Assembly: GCF_028737315.1 (NCBI RefSeq)
Contig: NZ_JAQZAO010000009.1
Span: forward strand, 203,063 to 267,062
Source: Actinomycetospora lemnae
GTDB lineage: Bacteria; Actinomycetota; Actinomycetes; Mycobacteriales; Pseudonocardiaceae
Length of the DNA: 64,000 nucleotides
Reading direction: 5' to 3'
Position 1 is the first letter of the stretch; each line of letters begins with the position of its first letter. Shown here one piece after another: positions 23,448-31,521 of the stretch. The translations under genes were made by a program, and so were the position numbers. The notes beneath the pieces were generated by a model, which worked only from the letters and a program-made list of their open reading frames with translations, made no database searches and was not told the origin of the DNA.

Positions 23448-24166
23448 ATGGCGCCCACGACGACCGACCTCCCCGCCCTGCCCGCGCACTTCGACGCGAC
23501 CACGATCGGCGAGGCCCTCGACCGCGACGGGATCGCGATGCCCGGGCGACTGCTCGACGCGGAGCAGTGCGCCGGAGTGATCGACCTGTTCGACCGGGAC
23601 GAGGTGTTCCGGTCGACCGTCGACATGGCCCGGCTGTCGTTCGGCGCGGGCCGCTACCGCTACTTCGCCGACCCGTTGCCGCCGCTGGCCGGGAGCTGCG
23701 GGCCCGCCTCTACCCGCCGCTCGCGGCCGTCACGAACCGCTGGGCCGAGGCGCTCGGCGAGGACGGGTTCCCGACCGACCACGACGAGCTGCTCGCCCGC
23801 TGCGCCGCGGTCGGGCAGCACAAGCCCACGCCGCTGGTGCTGCGCTACGGGCCCGGCGACCACAACCGCCTGCACCAGGACGTCTACGGCGACCTGACGT
23901 TCCCGCTGCAGGTGCTGATCATGCTGAGCACGCCCGACGTCGACTTCACCGGCGGCGAGAGCGTGTTCGTCGAGCAGCGGCCCCGCCAGCAGTCGCGGCC
24001 GGTGGTCGCCCGGCCGGGGCTCGGTGAGGCGGTCGTCTTCCCGGTGCGGTACCGCCCGCACCGTGGCGCCCGCGGGGTCCACCGCGTGCAGATGCGCCAC
24101 GGCGTCTCGGCGGTGCACACCGGCCGCCGTCACGTCCTCGGGATCATCTTCCACGACGCGCGCTAG
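23448..24166 (+). pseudogene. 2OG-Fe(II) oxygenase, frameshifted
   Basis: The first 80 or so residues (ATG 23448, through YFADPLPPLAG) are in one frame and the rest (ELRARLYPPLAAVTNRW to the TGA at 24164-24166) in another. Adding one G to the GGG run at 23691-23693 restores a continuous 239-residue protein of the prolyl-hydroxylase-like 2OG-Fe(II) dioxygenase family. The second part keeps the iron ligands of an HxD...H motif (RLHQDVYGD and a downstream His in VHRVQ or RHGVS) and a 2-oxoglutarate-binding Arg candidate. As read, the product is truncated to 149 residues without the metal site. Either a true loss or an assembly error in a homopolymer run; a similar slip is suspected at 37341. Confidence 0.8.
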
Positions 24167-24240
24167 ACGGATCGTGGACGGCTGGTGGGCGTGAGGACAC
24201 GCTGTTCGGCGCGCCGGCGCCGGTGTGGGGCGACTGAGCC

Positions 24241-25164
24241 CTACCGCCCCAGCGCGGGCAGCCCCGTCTCGATCACGTGCTGCAGCGCGTCGAGGCCCGC
24301 GGCGACGGTGGGCTGCTGCCGGCTCCCGGCCCGCACCGCCGCGACGACGCGGCGGGTCGGCACCGGGTCGGTCGTGATCGGGATGCGGCGCGTGTCGTGG
24401 TGCGCGGGCAGGTCGGCGAGGCGCGGCACGAGCGCGACGCCGAACCCGCGGGCCACGAGGGCCGCGCCGGTGTCCCACTCGTCGGCGAAGTGCGCGATGT
24501 CGGGCGCGAAACCTGCCGCCGTGCACGCGAGCGTGACGAGCTGGTGGTAGGCGCGCCCGACGTTGCCGCAGATCCACGCGTCGCCGGCGAGGTCGCGCAG
24601 CGCGACACGGCGGCGCCCGACCAGCGGGTGCTCCGGGCCGACGAGGACGTCGAGGGGCTCGTCGTAGAGGGCGTGCTGGTCGAAGGCGGTGTCGGACGCC
24701 GGCGGGATGCTCGGGGTCGCGACGACCACGGCGAGGTCAGCCTCGTCGGCGGCGAGCAGGTCGAACGAGCGGGCGGGCTCGCTCTCGCGCAGGTGCACGC
24801 GCAGTTGCGGGTGCTCGTCGCGCAGGTGCTCGAGGGCCCGCGGCACCACCACCGCGGCGGCCGACGAGAACGCCGCGAACCGCAACGTCCCGCCGACGGC
24901 GCCGGCGCGGTGGGCGGCGAGGTCGGCCCGGGCCTGCTCCCACTGCGCGGTGAGCGTGTCGCCGTGCTCGAGCAGTGTGCGGGCCGCCGGCGTCAGGCGC
25001 ACCCCGCGCCCGACCGGCTCGAGCAGCGCCACGTCGAGCTCGCGCGCGAGTGCCTGCATCTGGTGCGAGACCGCCGACGGCGTCAGCCGGCAGACCTCCG
25101 CGGCGGCGGTGACGGTGCCGTGCCGGGCGATGGCCGCGAGCACCCGCAACCGCCGGTCAATCAT
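24241..25164 (-). CDS. LysR-family transcriptional regulator
   Basis: 307 residues from the ATG complementing 25162-25164. The winged helix-turn-helix is at 1-60 (LAAIARHGTVTAAAEVCRLTPSAVSHQM) and the periplasmic-binding-protein-like effector domain follows from about 90. It is divergent from the oxidase/Rieske operon beginning at 25327 and is the natural candidate to control it in response to the operon's substrate. A dyad, TGTAC-n5-GTACA, overlaps the start codon (25164-25178), and TACGTT six bases before the ATG suggests a leaderless, autoregulated transcript. A longer frame to 25311 was rejected because its N-terminus lacks homology and crosses the dyad. Confidence 0.88.
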   Translation of the reverse strand: MIDRRLRVLAAIARHGTVTAAAEVCRLTPSAVSHQMQALARELDVALLEPVGRGVRLTPAARTLLEHGDTLTAQWEQARADLAAHRAGAVGGTLRFAAFSSAAAVVVPRALEHLRDEHPQLRVHLRESEPARSFDLLAADEADLAVVVATPSIPPASDTAFDQHALYDEPLDVLVGPEHPLVGRRRVALRDLAGDAWICGNVGRAYHQLVTLACTAAGFAPDIAHFADEWDTGAALVARGFGVALVPRLADLPAHHDTRRIPITTDPVPTRRVVAAVRAGSRQQPTVAAGLDALQHVIETGLPALGR

Positions 25165-25178
25165 GTACACAACGTACA
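25164..25178. promoter_or_regulatory. LysR-type dyad in divergent region
   Basis: TGTAC-ACAAC-GTACA, a perfect 5-bp inverted repeat with a 5-base spacer, fits the T-N11-A pattern of LysR boxes. It overlaps the regulator's start codon and its probable -10. Confidence 0.55.
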
Positions 25179-25326
25179 AGATCAGAGGTTCAACGTTGCG
25201 ATGGACGCGGACGGAATCGGGCGCTGACACTGCTCTCACGCACCACACGGCGCCGGCGCCGACGCGGGTGCCACCCACCCCCCACCACGAGCCGAGGCGA
25301 TCCCTCGGCACGAGCAGGAGTCAGTG

Positions 25327-26520
25327 ATGGCGGCCCATCGCGCGATCGTCGTCGGCCTCGGCGGGCTCGGCTCCGCGGCCCTCCACCGGCTCGCCGCGGA
25401 GATCGGTCCCGGCGACGGCACCGTCCTCGGGATCGAGCAGTTCGAGCTCGGACACCACCGCGGCGCCTCCCAGGACCACTCCCGGATCATCCGTCTCGCC
25501 CAGCACCAGGAGGAGTACGCCGCGCTGGCGGCCCCGGCCTACAAGGCCTGGTACGAGGTCGAGGCGGAGGCGTGCCAGCAGATCGTCACCCCCACCGGCG
25601 GCCTGGTCATCGAGGACCGGACCGCCCGGCAGGGCACCGCCACCGGCACCCGCAACATCGAGGGCTACACCGCGATGTTCGACCGCCACGGCGTCGCCTA
25701 CGAACGCCTCGACGCCGGCGAGCTGGTCGCCCGCTGGCCCCAGTTCCGCGCCCACGACGGCATCGCGGCCCTGTACCAGCCCGACTCGGGCATCGTCGAC
25801 GCCGCGCGGGCCAACGCGGTGCACATCGCCCTCGCCCGGGCCCGCGGCGCCGAGGTCCGCACGAGCACCCCGGTCCGCGCCGTCGTCCCCGACGGCGAGG
25901 GCGTCGCCGTCGTCACCGACACCGAGACCTTCCGGGCCGACCGGGTGGTGGTCGCCAGCGACGCCTGGACCAACCAGGTGCTCGCCGAGACGGGGACGAC
26001 GCTGCCACTGACCGTGCTGCGCGAGCAGGTCACCTACTACGCCACGCCGCACCTCGCGGAGTTCGCGCCGTCGCGCTTCCCGGTGTTCATGTGGCACGGG
26101 CGGCACAACTTCTACGGCTTCCCGGTCTACGGCGAGGTCGCCACGAAGCTCGGCCAGCACATGGGCGGCGACGAGACCACCGCCGACACCCGCACCTTCG
26201 AGCCCGACCCCGTCCGGCGTGCGCGCTACGCCGACTTCGTCGACCGCCACCTCCCACGCTTCGGCGGGCCCGAGCTCTACTCGAAGACCTGCCTCTACAC
26301 GGTGCCGCCGGACCAGCACTTCATCCTCGACACGCTGCCCGAGCACCCGCAGATCGTGGTCGCCAACGGCGCCGGCCACGCGTTCAAGTTCGCCGCGCTC
26401 ATCGGGCGCCTGCTCGCGGACCTCGCGCTGGGCCACGAGCCCTCGCACCCGATCGACGCCTTCTCGATCACCCGCCCGGCCCTGACCGACCCGAGCTTCC
26501 CGCGGAGCTTCCATGTCTGA
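25327..26520 (+). CDS. Monomeric sarcosine oxidase / N-methyl-tryptophan oxidase-like flavoenzyme
   Basis: 397 residues from ATG 25327, chosen over GTG 25324 because AGGAG at 25316-25320 is six bases from it. The FAD motif is IVVGLGGLGSAALHRLA; the DAO fold continues with HHRGASQDHSRIIRLAQH, the family segment next to the flavin. The cysteine that covalently holds FAD in monomeric sarcosine oxidase is matched by SKTCLYTVPPDQHFI near residue 320. The NGAGHAFKFAALIGRLLADLA end is conserved. Such enzymes oxidise N-methyl groups of secondary amines to formaldehyde with O2. It overlaps the Rieske gene by eight bases, fitting stepwise demethylation of one substrate. Confidence 0.88.
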   Translation: MAAHRAIVVGLGGLGSAALHRLAAEIGPGDGTVLGIEQFELGHHRGASQDHSRIIRLAQHQEEYAALAAPAYKAWYEVEAEACQQIVTPTGGLVIEDRTARQGTATGTRNIEGYTAMFDRHGVAYERLDAGELVARWPQFRAHDGIAALYQPDSGIVDAARANAVHIALARARGAEVRTSTPVRAVVPDGEGVAVVTDTETFRADRVVVASDAWTNQVLAETGTTLPLTVLREQVTYYATPHLAEFAPSRFPVFMWHGRHNFYGFPVYGEVATKLGQHMGGDETTADTRTFEPDPVRRARYADFVDRHLPRFGGPELYSKTCLYTVPPDQHFILDTLPEHPQIVVANGAGHAFKFAALIGRLLADLALGHEPSHPIDAFSITRPALTDPSFPRSFHV

Positions 26521-27823
26521 GACGCGTACCGACCCGTACGCCGCCCTCCCGGCGCGGCCGGTCGACCCGGCCCTGTTCACCGTCGAGAGCACCTACGCGC
26601 CGACGCGGCTGCCCGTCGAGCTCGCCTCGACGCTGCTGCCCGACGCCTACACCTCGGCGGAGTTCTTCGCCCTCGAGCAGCAGCGCCTGTTCACGACGTC
26701 CTGGGTGGCCGTGGGCATCACCAGCGACGTCGCGAAGCCCGGCGCGTGCATCGTCGTCGAGGTCGCCGGGCGGTCGATCTTCATCACCCGCAACCGGCAC
26801 GGCGAGCTGCGCGCCTTCCACAACCTCTGCCGCCACCGCGCGACGAAGCTGCTCGACGGTGACGCCCGCGAGGTCGGCAAGCGCGGGCGCATCCGCTGCC
26901 CGTACCACAACTGGACCTACGACACCGACGGCACGTGCCTCGGGACGCCGCTGTTCGAGGACTCCGACGTCCCGGCCGGCCAGGAGCCGATCTTCGACAC
27001 GTCGGTGGCCACGGGCTTCGACCGCGCCGACTACGGCCTGCTCGAGGTCGCGGTCGACAGCTGGGGACTGTTCCTGTTCGTCAACCTGTCGCCGGACCCG
27101 CAGCCGTTGACGACCCAGCTCGGGGACCTGCCGGAGCGCTTCGCCGACTACCGGCTCGACGAGTGGGTGACGCAGCGGACGCTAACCTACGACGTCGCCG
27201 CGAACCACAAGCTCATCGGCGAGAACTTCATGGAGTACTACCACCTGCCCTGGGTCCACCCGGAGCTCAACCAGGTCTCCAAGTTCTCCGACCACTACCG
27301 CTGGCAGGGCCCCGGCATGTACACGGGCATGTGCACGACGCCGGTGTCGCGCAACACCGACGCCGGCGGCTGGGACGGCCTCGCGCCGCTGTCGTCGCTG
27401 GGCCCGCAGGACGCCGACAGCGGGCGCTTCGTCTGGCTGTTCCCGGGCACCGCGCTGGTCGTCCTGCCCAACCACGCGTTCGTGCTGTTCAACCGGCCCG
27501 TCGCGCCGAACCGGACGGTCGAGACCGCGGTCCTGCTGGCCCACCCCGAGTCGCTCGCGTCGCCGGACGCGGCCGAGGGGGTGGAGCAGCTGGCGAAGTT
27601 CTGGGACCTGGTCAACCGCCAGGACCTCGAGATCGTCGAGCGCGTGCAGGAGGGGCTGGAGAACCCGGCCTACCGCGGCGGGCGGATGTGCTTCCGCTTC
27701 GAGGAGCCGCTGCACCGCTACCAGAACATGGTCATCGACCGGATGGTCGGGATCGACCGTGTGCCCGCGGGTGACTCGCTGGACCCCGGCGACACCATGA
27801 CGCGGATGTTCCCGGACCCGTGA
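26513..27823 (+). CDS. Rieske non-heme iron oxygenase, alpha subunit (GbcA/Stc2-like)
   Basis: 436 residues. The Rieske [2Fe-2S] ligands are C-R-H near residue 106 and C-P-Y-H near residue 129 (NLCRHRATKL, RCPYHNWTYD). The mononuclear iron site is NFMEYYHLPWVHPEL near residue 238, with two His; a downstream Asp completes the facial triad. The shape fits the oxygenases that demethylate quaternary amines such as glycine betaine (GbcA) or proline betaine (Stc2). Electrons should come from the reductase two genes downstream. Located between a sarcosine-oxidase-like gene and a 34-residue ORF, with overlaps on both sides. Confidence 0.88.
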   Translation: MSETRTDPYAALPARPVDPALFTVESTYAPTRLPVELASTLLPDAYTSAEFFALEQQRLFTTSWVAVGITSDVAKPGACIVVEVAGRSIFITRNRHGELRAFHNLCRHRATKLLDGDAREVGKRGRIRCPYHNWTYDTDGTCLGTPLFEDSDVPAGQEPIFDTSVATGFDRADYGLLEVAVDSWGLFLFVNLSPDPQPLTTQLGDLPERFADYRLDEWVTQRTLTYDVAANHKLIGENFMEYYHLPWVHPELNQVSKFSDHYRWQGPGMYTGMCTTPVSRNTDAGGWDGLAPLSSLGPQDADSGRFVWLFPGTALVVLPNHAFVLFNRPVAPNRTVETAVLLAHPESLASPDAAEGVEQLAKFWDLVNRQDLEIVERVQEGLENPAYRGGRMCFRFEEPLHRYQNMVIDRMVGIDRVPAGDSLDPGDTMTRMFPDP

Positions 27824-27924
27824 CGGCCACGCTGATCGGTGGCGAGACCCTCGCCGTCGAGGACCCGTCCACCGCTCTGCTCACCAGACCTCATCCCTAC
27901 GTCGCCGCCCGCCGGATGCGCTGA
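27820..27924 (+). CDS. 34-residue ORF inside the Rieske operon
   Basis: GTG at 27820 overlaps the Rieske stop by four bases (GTGA), and the TGA at 27922 is followed at once by AGGAGG, the ribosome site of the reductase. The peptide has a hydrophilic N-terminus and ends in a basic tail, HPYVAARRMR; it contains no cysteine. I do not recognise it. The coupling style is the same as for the other genes in the operon, which supports translation, but a mere coupling device between oxygenase and reductase is an alternative. Confidence 0.45.
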   Translation: MTATLIGGETLAVEDPSTALLTRPHPYVAARRMR

Positions 27925-27934
27925 GGAGGTCGTC

Positions 27935-28873
27935 ATGCAGATGATCGTGCACGAGCGCCGCGACGAGGCCGAGGGCGTCGTCTCCCTGCACCTGGGCCGG
28001 GCCGACGGCGGGGAGCTGCCGGCGTGGGCGCCCGGCGCGCACGTCGACGTCACCCTCGCCAACGGGCTGGTCCGCCAGTACTCGCTGTGCTCCGACCCCG
28101 GCGACCGCGCGCGGTGGCGCCTGGGCGTGCTGCGCGAGCCGGTGAGCCGCGGCGGCTCGGAGTACGTCGTGGACAAGATCCACGGCGGCGACATCGTCGA
28201 GATCGGCGAGCCGCGCAACAACTTCGCCCTCGACCCGTCCCCGCGCTACGTCTTCGTGGCCGGTGGCATCGGGATCACGCCGATCCTGCCGATGATCGCC
28301 GCGGCGGAGGCGGCCGGCGCGGAGTGGACGCTGCTCTACGGCGGGCGCGCCCGGACCTCGATGGCCTTCCGCGGCGAGCTCGTGCGCCACGGCGAGAAGG
28401 TCACGGTCGTCCCGCAGGACCAGGCGGGCCTGCTCGACCTCGCCGGCCTGCTCGGGACGCCGCGCCCGGACACGCTGGTCTACGCGTGCGGGCCCGAGCC
28501 GATGCTCGACGCCGTCGCGGACGCGATGCCCGCCTGGCCTGTGGGCAGCCTGCGCGTGGAGCGGTTCACCCCGAAGACCGTCGAGACCGACGGGCCCGAC
28601 ACGTCGTTCGAGGTCGAGTGCGCGGCCAGCGGGGTCACCCTCGAGGTCCCGCCCGACCGCAGCATCCTCGCGGTGGCGCGGGACGCCGACGTCCGCGTCG
28701 ACTTCTCCTGCGAGGAGGGCACCTGCGGCACCTGCGAGACGCCCCTGCTCGCCGGGCGCGCCGAGCACCGCGACACCCTGCTCACCGAGGAGGAGCGCGA
28801 GGCCCAGGACACGGTGTTCATCTGCGTCTCGCGGGCTGCGCGGGGCTGCCCGCGCCTGACGCTGGACCTGTGA
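27935..28873 (+). CDS. Phthalate-dioxygenase-reductase-type electron donor (GbcB/VanB-like)
   Basis: 312 residues. An FMN-binding barrel with RQYSLCSD near residue 46, an NAD-binding domain with GGIGITPILPM near residue 111, and a C-terminal plant-type [2Fe-2S] domain with C-E-E-G-T-C-G-T-C near residue 258 and a later Cys (FICVSRA). The order flavin-NAD-ferredoxin is that of the PDR/VanB class, which passes electrons from NADH to Rieske oxygenases. AGGAGG is eight bases before the ATG. It overlaps the M24 gene by four bases. Confidence 0.9.
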   Translation: MQMIVHERRDEAEGVVSLHLGRADGGELPAWAPGAHVDVTLANGLVRQYSLCSDPGDRARWRLGVLREPVSRGGSEYVVDKIHGGDIVEIGEPRNNFALDPSPRYVFVAGGIGITPILPMIAAAEAAGAEWTLLYGGRARTSMAFRGELVRHGEKVTVVPQDQAGLLDLAGLLGTPRPDTLVYACGPEPMLDAVADAMPAWPVGSLRVERFTPKTVETDGPDTSFEVECAASGVTLEVPPDRSILAVARDADVRVDFSCEEGTCGTCETPLLAGRAEHRDTLLTEEEREAQDTVFICVSRAARGCPRLTLDL

Positions 28874-30039
28874 GCGTGGACGTGGACCTGCGCGAGCTCG
28901 GCGCGGAGCGGCTCGCGCGGGCGCAGGCGTCGCTGCGCGCCCACGACCTCCCGGCCGCGCTCCTCTTCGACCCGGGCAACGTCCGGTACGTGACCTCCGA
29001 CGGGTCCTACCTCGTCGCGAACCTCCACGTCTCGTACCGCTGGGCGCTGGCGTTCGCCGAGCACGCGCCGATCCTGTGGGAGCCGGCCGAGTCGATCCCG
29101 CTCGCGCGATCGCGCTTCGACGGCGAGGTGCGCCCGACGACGTCGTTCACCTTCTTCGGCTCGGGCGACCGCAGCGGCGAGCACGCCCGCACGGCGATGA
29201 CCGAGGTCCGCGACGAGCTGCGGGCCCGCGGGCTCGCCGATGCGCCGCTGGGCATCGACCGGGCGGAGTCGGTGGTGTTCCTCGCGCTCGCCGACCTCGG
29301 GGTGCGGGTGGTCGACGCGGTGGGGGCGCTCGAGGTGGCCCGGGCGGTGAAGACCGACCCCGAGCTCGCGATCCACCGGGAGAACGCGCGGCTGACCGAC
29401 GAGGCCGTCGGCCGGTTCCTCGAGCACCTGGAACCGGGCCGCACCGAGCGGGAGCTGTGGGCGCGGCTGATGTACGAGTGCTTCACCACCGGCGGGATGC
29501 ACTCCGAGAGCCGGCTGCTGTGCTCCGGGCCGCGCACCAACCCGTGGATGCAGGAGGCGACCGGGCGGGTCGTGCGGGGCGGGGAGGCGGTCGCGTTCGA
29601 CACCGACCTCGTCGGCCCGCACGGCTACCTCACCGACATCTCCCGCACCTACGTCTGCGGCGACGCGGCGCCGTCCACGGAGCTGCGCGACGTCTACCAG
29701 GCCGCGTACGGGTTCGTGCACGCGGCGATCCCGGAGTTCCGCTCCGGGCGCTCGTTCGCCGAGCTCGGCGAGCTGCTCGGCCCGCGCCTGCCCGCGGAGT
29801 ACCGGGCCCAGCGCTACCCGTTCCTCGCCCACGGCTGCGGCGCGGCCGACGAGTACCCGGCGATCGTCGTCGACGGCCACCACGGCGGCGTCCTCGAGCC
29901 CGGCATGGTGATCAGCGTCGAGGGCTACATGGGCCGCGTCGGCGGCGCGGCGGGCGCGAAGTACGAGGAGCAGATCGTCATCACCGACGGCGCGCCGGAG
30001 CTGATCTCCTCCGCGCCGGCGGAGCCACGGCTGCTGTGA
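28870..30039 (+). CDS. M24-family metalloenzyme with DddP-like metal site
   Basis: 389 residues. An N-terminal creatinase-like domain is followed by the pita-bread catalytic domain. Metal ligands are Asp244 and Asp246 (FDTD), Asp256 (TDISRT), His321 (LAHGCG), Glu351 (SVEGYMG) and Glu366 (KYEEQIVI). The DTD arrangement, with a sixth ligand one residue from the first, is that of the DMSP lyase DddP rather than of plain aminopeptidase P; the 10-residue and 15-residue spacings also agree with DddP as I recall it. A prolidase-type peptidase or ectoine-hydrolase-like amidase remains possible. Creatinase is unlikely because it lacks the metal ligands. GTG start overlaps the reductase stop. Confidence 0.8.
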   Translation: MSVDVDLRELGAERLARAQASLRAHDLPAALLFDPGNVRYVTSDGSYLVANLHVSYRWALAFAEHAPILWEPAESIPLARSRFDGEVRPTTSFTFFGSGDRSGEHARTAMTEVRDELRARGLADAPLGIDRAESVVFLALADLGVRVVDAVGALEVARAVKTDPELAIHRENARLTDEAVGRFLEHLEPGRTERELWARLMYECFTTGGMHSESRLLCSGPRTNPWMQEATGRVVRGGEAVAFDTDLVGPHGYLTDISRTYVCGDAAPSTELRDVYQAAYGFVHAAIPEFRSGRSFAELGELLGPRLPAEYRAQRYPFLAHGCGAADEYPAIVVDGHHGGVLEPGMVISVEGYMGRVGGAAGAKYEEQIVITDGAPELISSAPAEPRLL

Positions 30040-30040
30040 G

Positions 30041-31183
30041 TCAGGTCCGCGCGAGCGCGAGCAGCGGGACCACGAGCTCGTCGGCGGACAGCGAGCCGTG
30101 CTGGCCGGGCAGGCGCGAGAGCAGGGGCTCGGCGGTCGGGCAGACCACGGCGGCGGTGCCGCGCAGCGCGGCGACGACGTCGGGGACGCGGTCGCGCACG
30201 GCGTCGTCGACCGGGCCGAACCAGCCGCGCGCGATCGCCTCGTCGCCGTCGACCACCCACGCGTCGTCGCCGAGCACCCCGCGCCAGGAGGCCAGCACGT
30301 CCGCGGCCGCGCCGGGCCGCGCGTAGACGAGACGCGCGCGCGGGTCGCCGCCGACGAGCGCGACGCCGGCGACGAGGTCGGGGTCGTTCTCCGCGTCGTG
30401 GCGGCGGTCGATCGTCACCATCCCGTGGTCGCCGGTGATCGCGAGCAGGGTGTCGGCGGGGAGCTCCTCGACGAGCTGGGCGACGAGCCGGTCGATCTGG
30501 CGCAGCTGCCAGCGCCAGGCCGTCGAGCCGGGTCCGCGCAGGTGGCCGAGCTGGTCGAGGTCGGCGTGGTAGGCGTAGACGAGCTGTGGCCCGGGACGCC
30601 CGAGGGCGTCGAGGAGCTCGGCGGCGAGGTCGCCGAACGCGCCGACCCCGCGGTACTGCGCGCCGCGCAGCGCCGAGCGGGTCAGCCCGGACTCGCGGAA
30701 GGCGCGGTCGGAGACCACGGTCGCCCCGACGTCGCGCGCGAGGGCCTGCTCGAAGACGGTCGGGCGCGGCTGCACGGTCTCGGGGACGAGCAGCTCGCGG
30801 GCGTCGCGGCCGTCGCCGGTCCAGGTCAGGGTGTCGAGGAGGGTGCCGCCGTCACCTCCGACGCGCACCCGGATGCCGAGCGTCCCGTGGGTGCCCGGCG
30901 GTAGCCCGGTGCCGAGCGAGGTGACGCTGATCGAGGTGCTGCTCGGGAACCCGACGGTCAGCGGCCCGTGATCGGCCATCGCGGCGAGGAACGGCGCGTC
31001 GGCGGCGTGCTCGTGCAGCAGCCGGTGACCCAGCCCGTCGACGAGCAGCAGCGCGGCCGCCCGCACCGGGGGCAGGCCGAGCGCCGGTGTCCCACCCGGG
31101 GTCACCGCCTCCAGCAGGGCCGGCACGACGTCGTGCAGGCCGGGACGGTCGGGATCGGGCAGGACGAGCTCGGCGGCCTCCAC
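30041..31183 (-). CDS. Alkaline-phosphatase-superfamily hydrolase
   Basis: 380 residues from the GTG complementing 31181-31183; a frame open to 31300 has no better start. The fold motif is AALLLVDGLGHRLL near residue 48, then the nucleophile Thr/Ser region GFPSSTSISVTSLGTG, AYHADLDQLGH with metal ligands, and ITGDHGMV with the D-H metal pair. This is the nucleotide pyrophosphatase/phosphodiesterase group. Its gene converges with the M24 gene; the stops are one base apart. No signal peptide is visible, so it is likely cytoplasmic. Substrate unknown. Confidence 0.8.
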   Translation of the reverse strand: MEAAELVLPDPDRPGLHDVVPALLEAVTPGGTPALGLPPVRAAALLLVDGLGHRLLHEHAADAPFLAAMADHGPLTVGFPSSTSISVTSLGTGLPPGTHGTLGIRVRVGGDGGTLLDTLTWTGDGRDARELLVPETVQPRPTVFEQALARDVGATVVSDRAFRESGLTRSALRGAQYRGVGAFGDLAAELLDALGRPGPQLVYAYHADLDQLGHLRGPGSTAWRWQLRQIDRLVAQLVEELPADTLLAITGDHGMVTIDRRHDAENDPDLVAGVALVGGDPRARLVYARPGAAADVLASWRGVLGDDAWVVDGDEAIARGWFGPVDDAVRDRVPDVVAALRGTAAVVCPTAEPLLSRLPGQHGSLSADELVVPLLALART

Positions 31184-31343
31184 GCGCGCATTCTCGCCGA
31201 GGTGCGCGGGGAGCGGTACGCCGACGACGCGTGAGCAGGCGAGCACCCAGCAGTGAATAGGTGCGGCCGTTCGAGTGTACTCACTGGCCAGTTCCAGCAC
31301 CCACTGTCACTGTCGACACCCCGGGTGACGAGAGGGGACCGCC

Positions 31344-31517
31344 ATGACCGTCGACATCCTGACCCGCCCGTTGATCGCCGTGCAGCCGGCGGGGCCGGAG
31401 CACGTCCACGACCGCACCTGCTGGTGGGACGTCCTGGAGTGCCGCTGGGCCGGGCCCGCCCACCCGGCGCCCCCGACCCCGCGGATCCCCGCGCCCCGGC
31501 GGTCGCCGGAGGAGTGA
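31344..31517 (+). CDS. CWWD-motif micro-protein
   Basis: A 57-residue protein from ATG 31344 with a strong GAGAGGGGA ribosome site. The centre reads HDRTCWWDVLECRWA, with Cys26 and Cys33, three Trp and an acidic residue; the C-terminus is Pro/Arg-rich. There is no signal peptide. The clear ribosome site, isolated position between two minus-strand genes and ordered Cys/Trp motif argue for a real gene. I do not know its function; small actinobacterial proteins with a similar motif seem familiar, but I cannot name the family. A metal-binding or peptide-precursor role is speculation. Confidence 0.6.
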   Translation: MTVDILTRPLIAVQPAGPEHVHDRTCWWDVLECRWAGPAHPAPPTPRIPAPRRSPEE

Positions 31518-31521
31518 GCCC

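Noticed and set aside
28870..30039. M24 gene considered as creatinase, which would fit the sarcosine-oxidase-like neighbour.
   Set aside because: Creatinase lacks the metal ligands; this protein keeps all of them, including the second Asp of FDTD.
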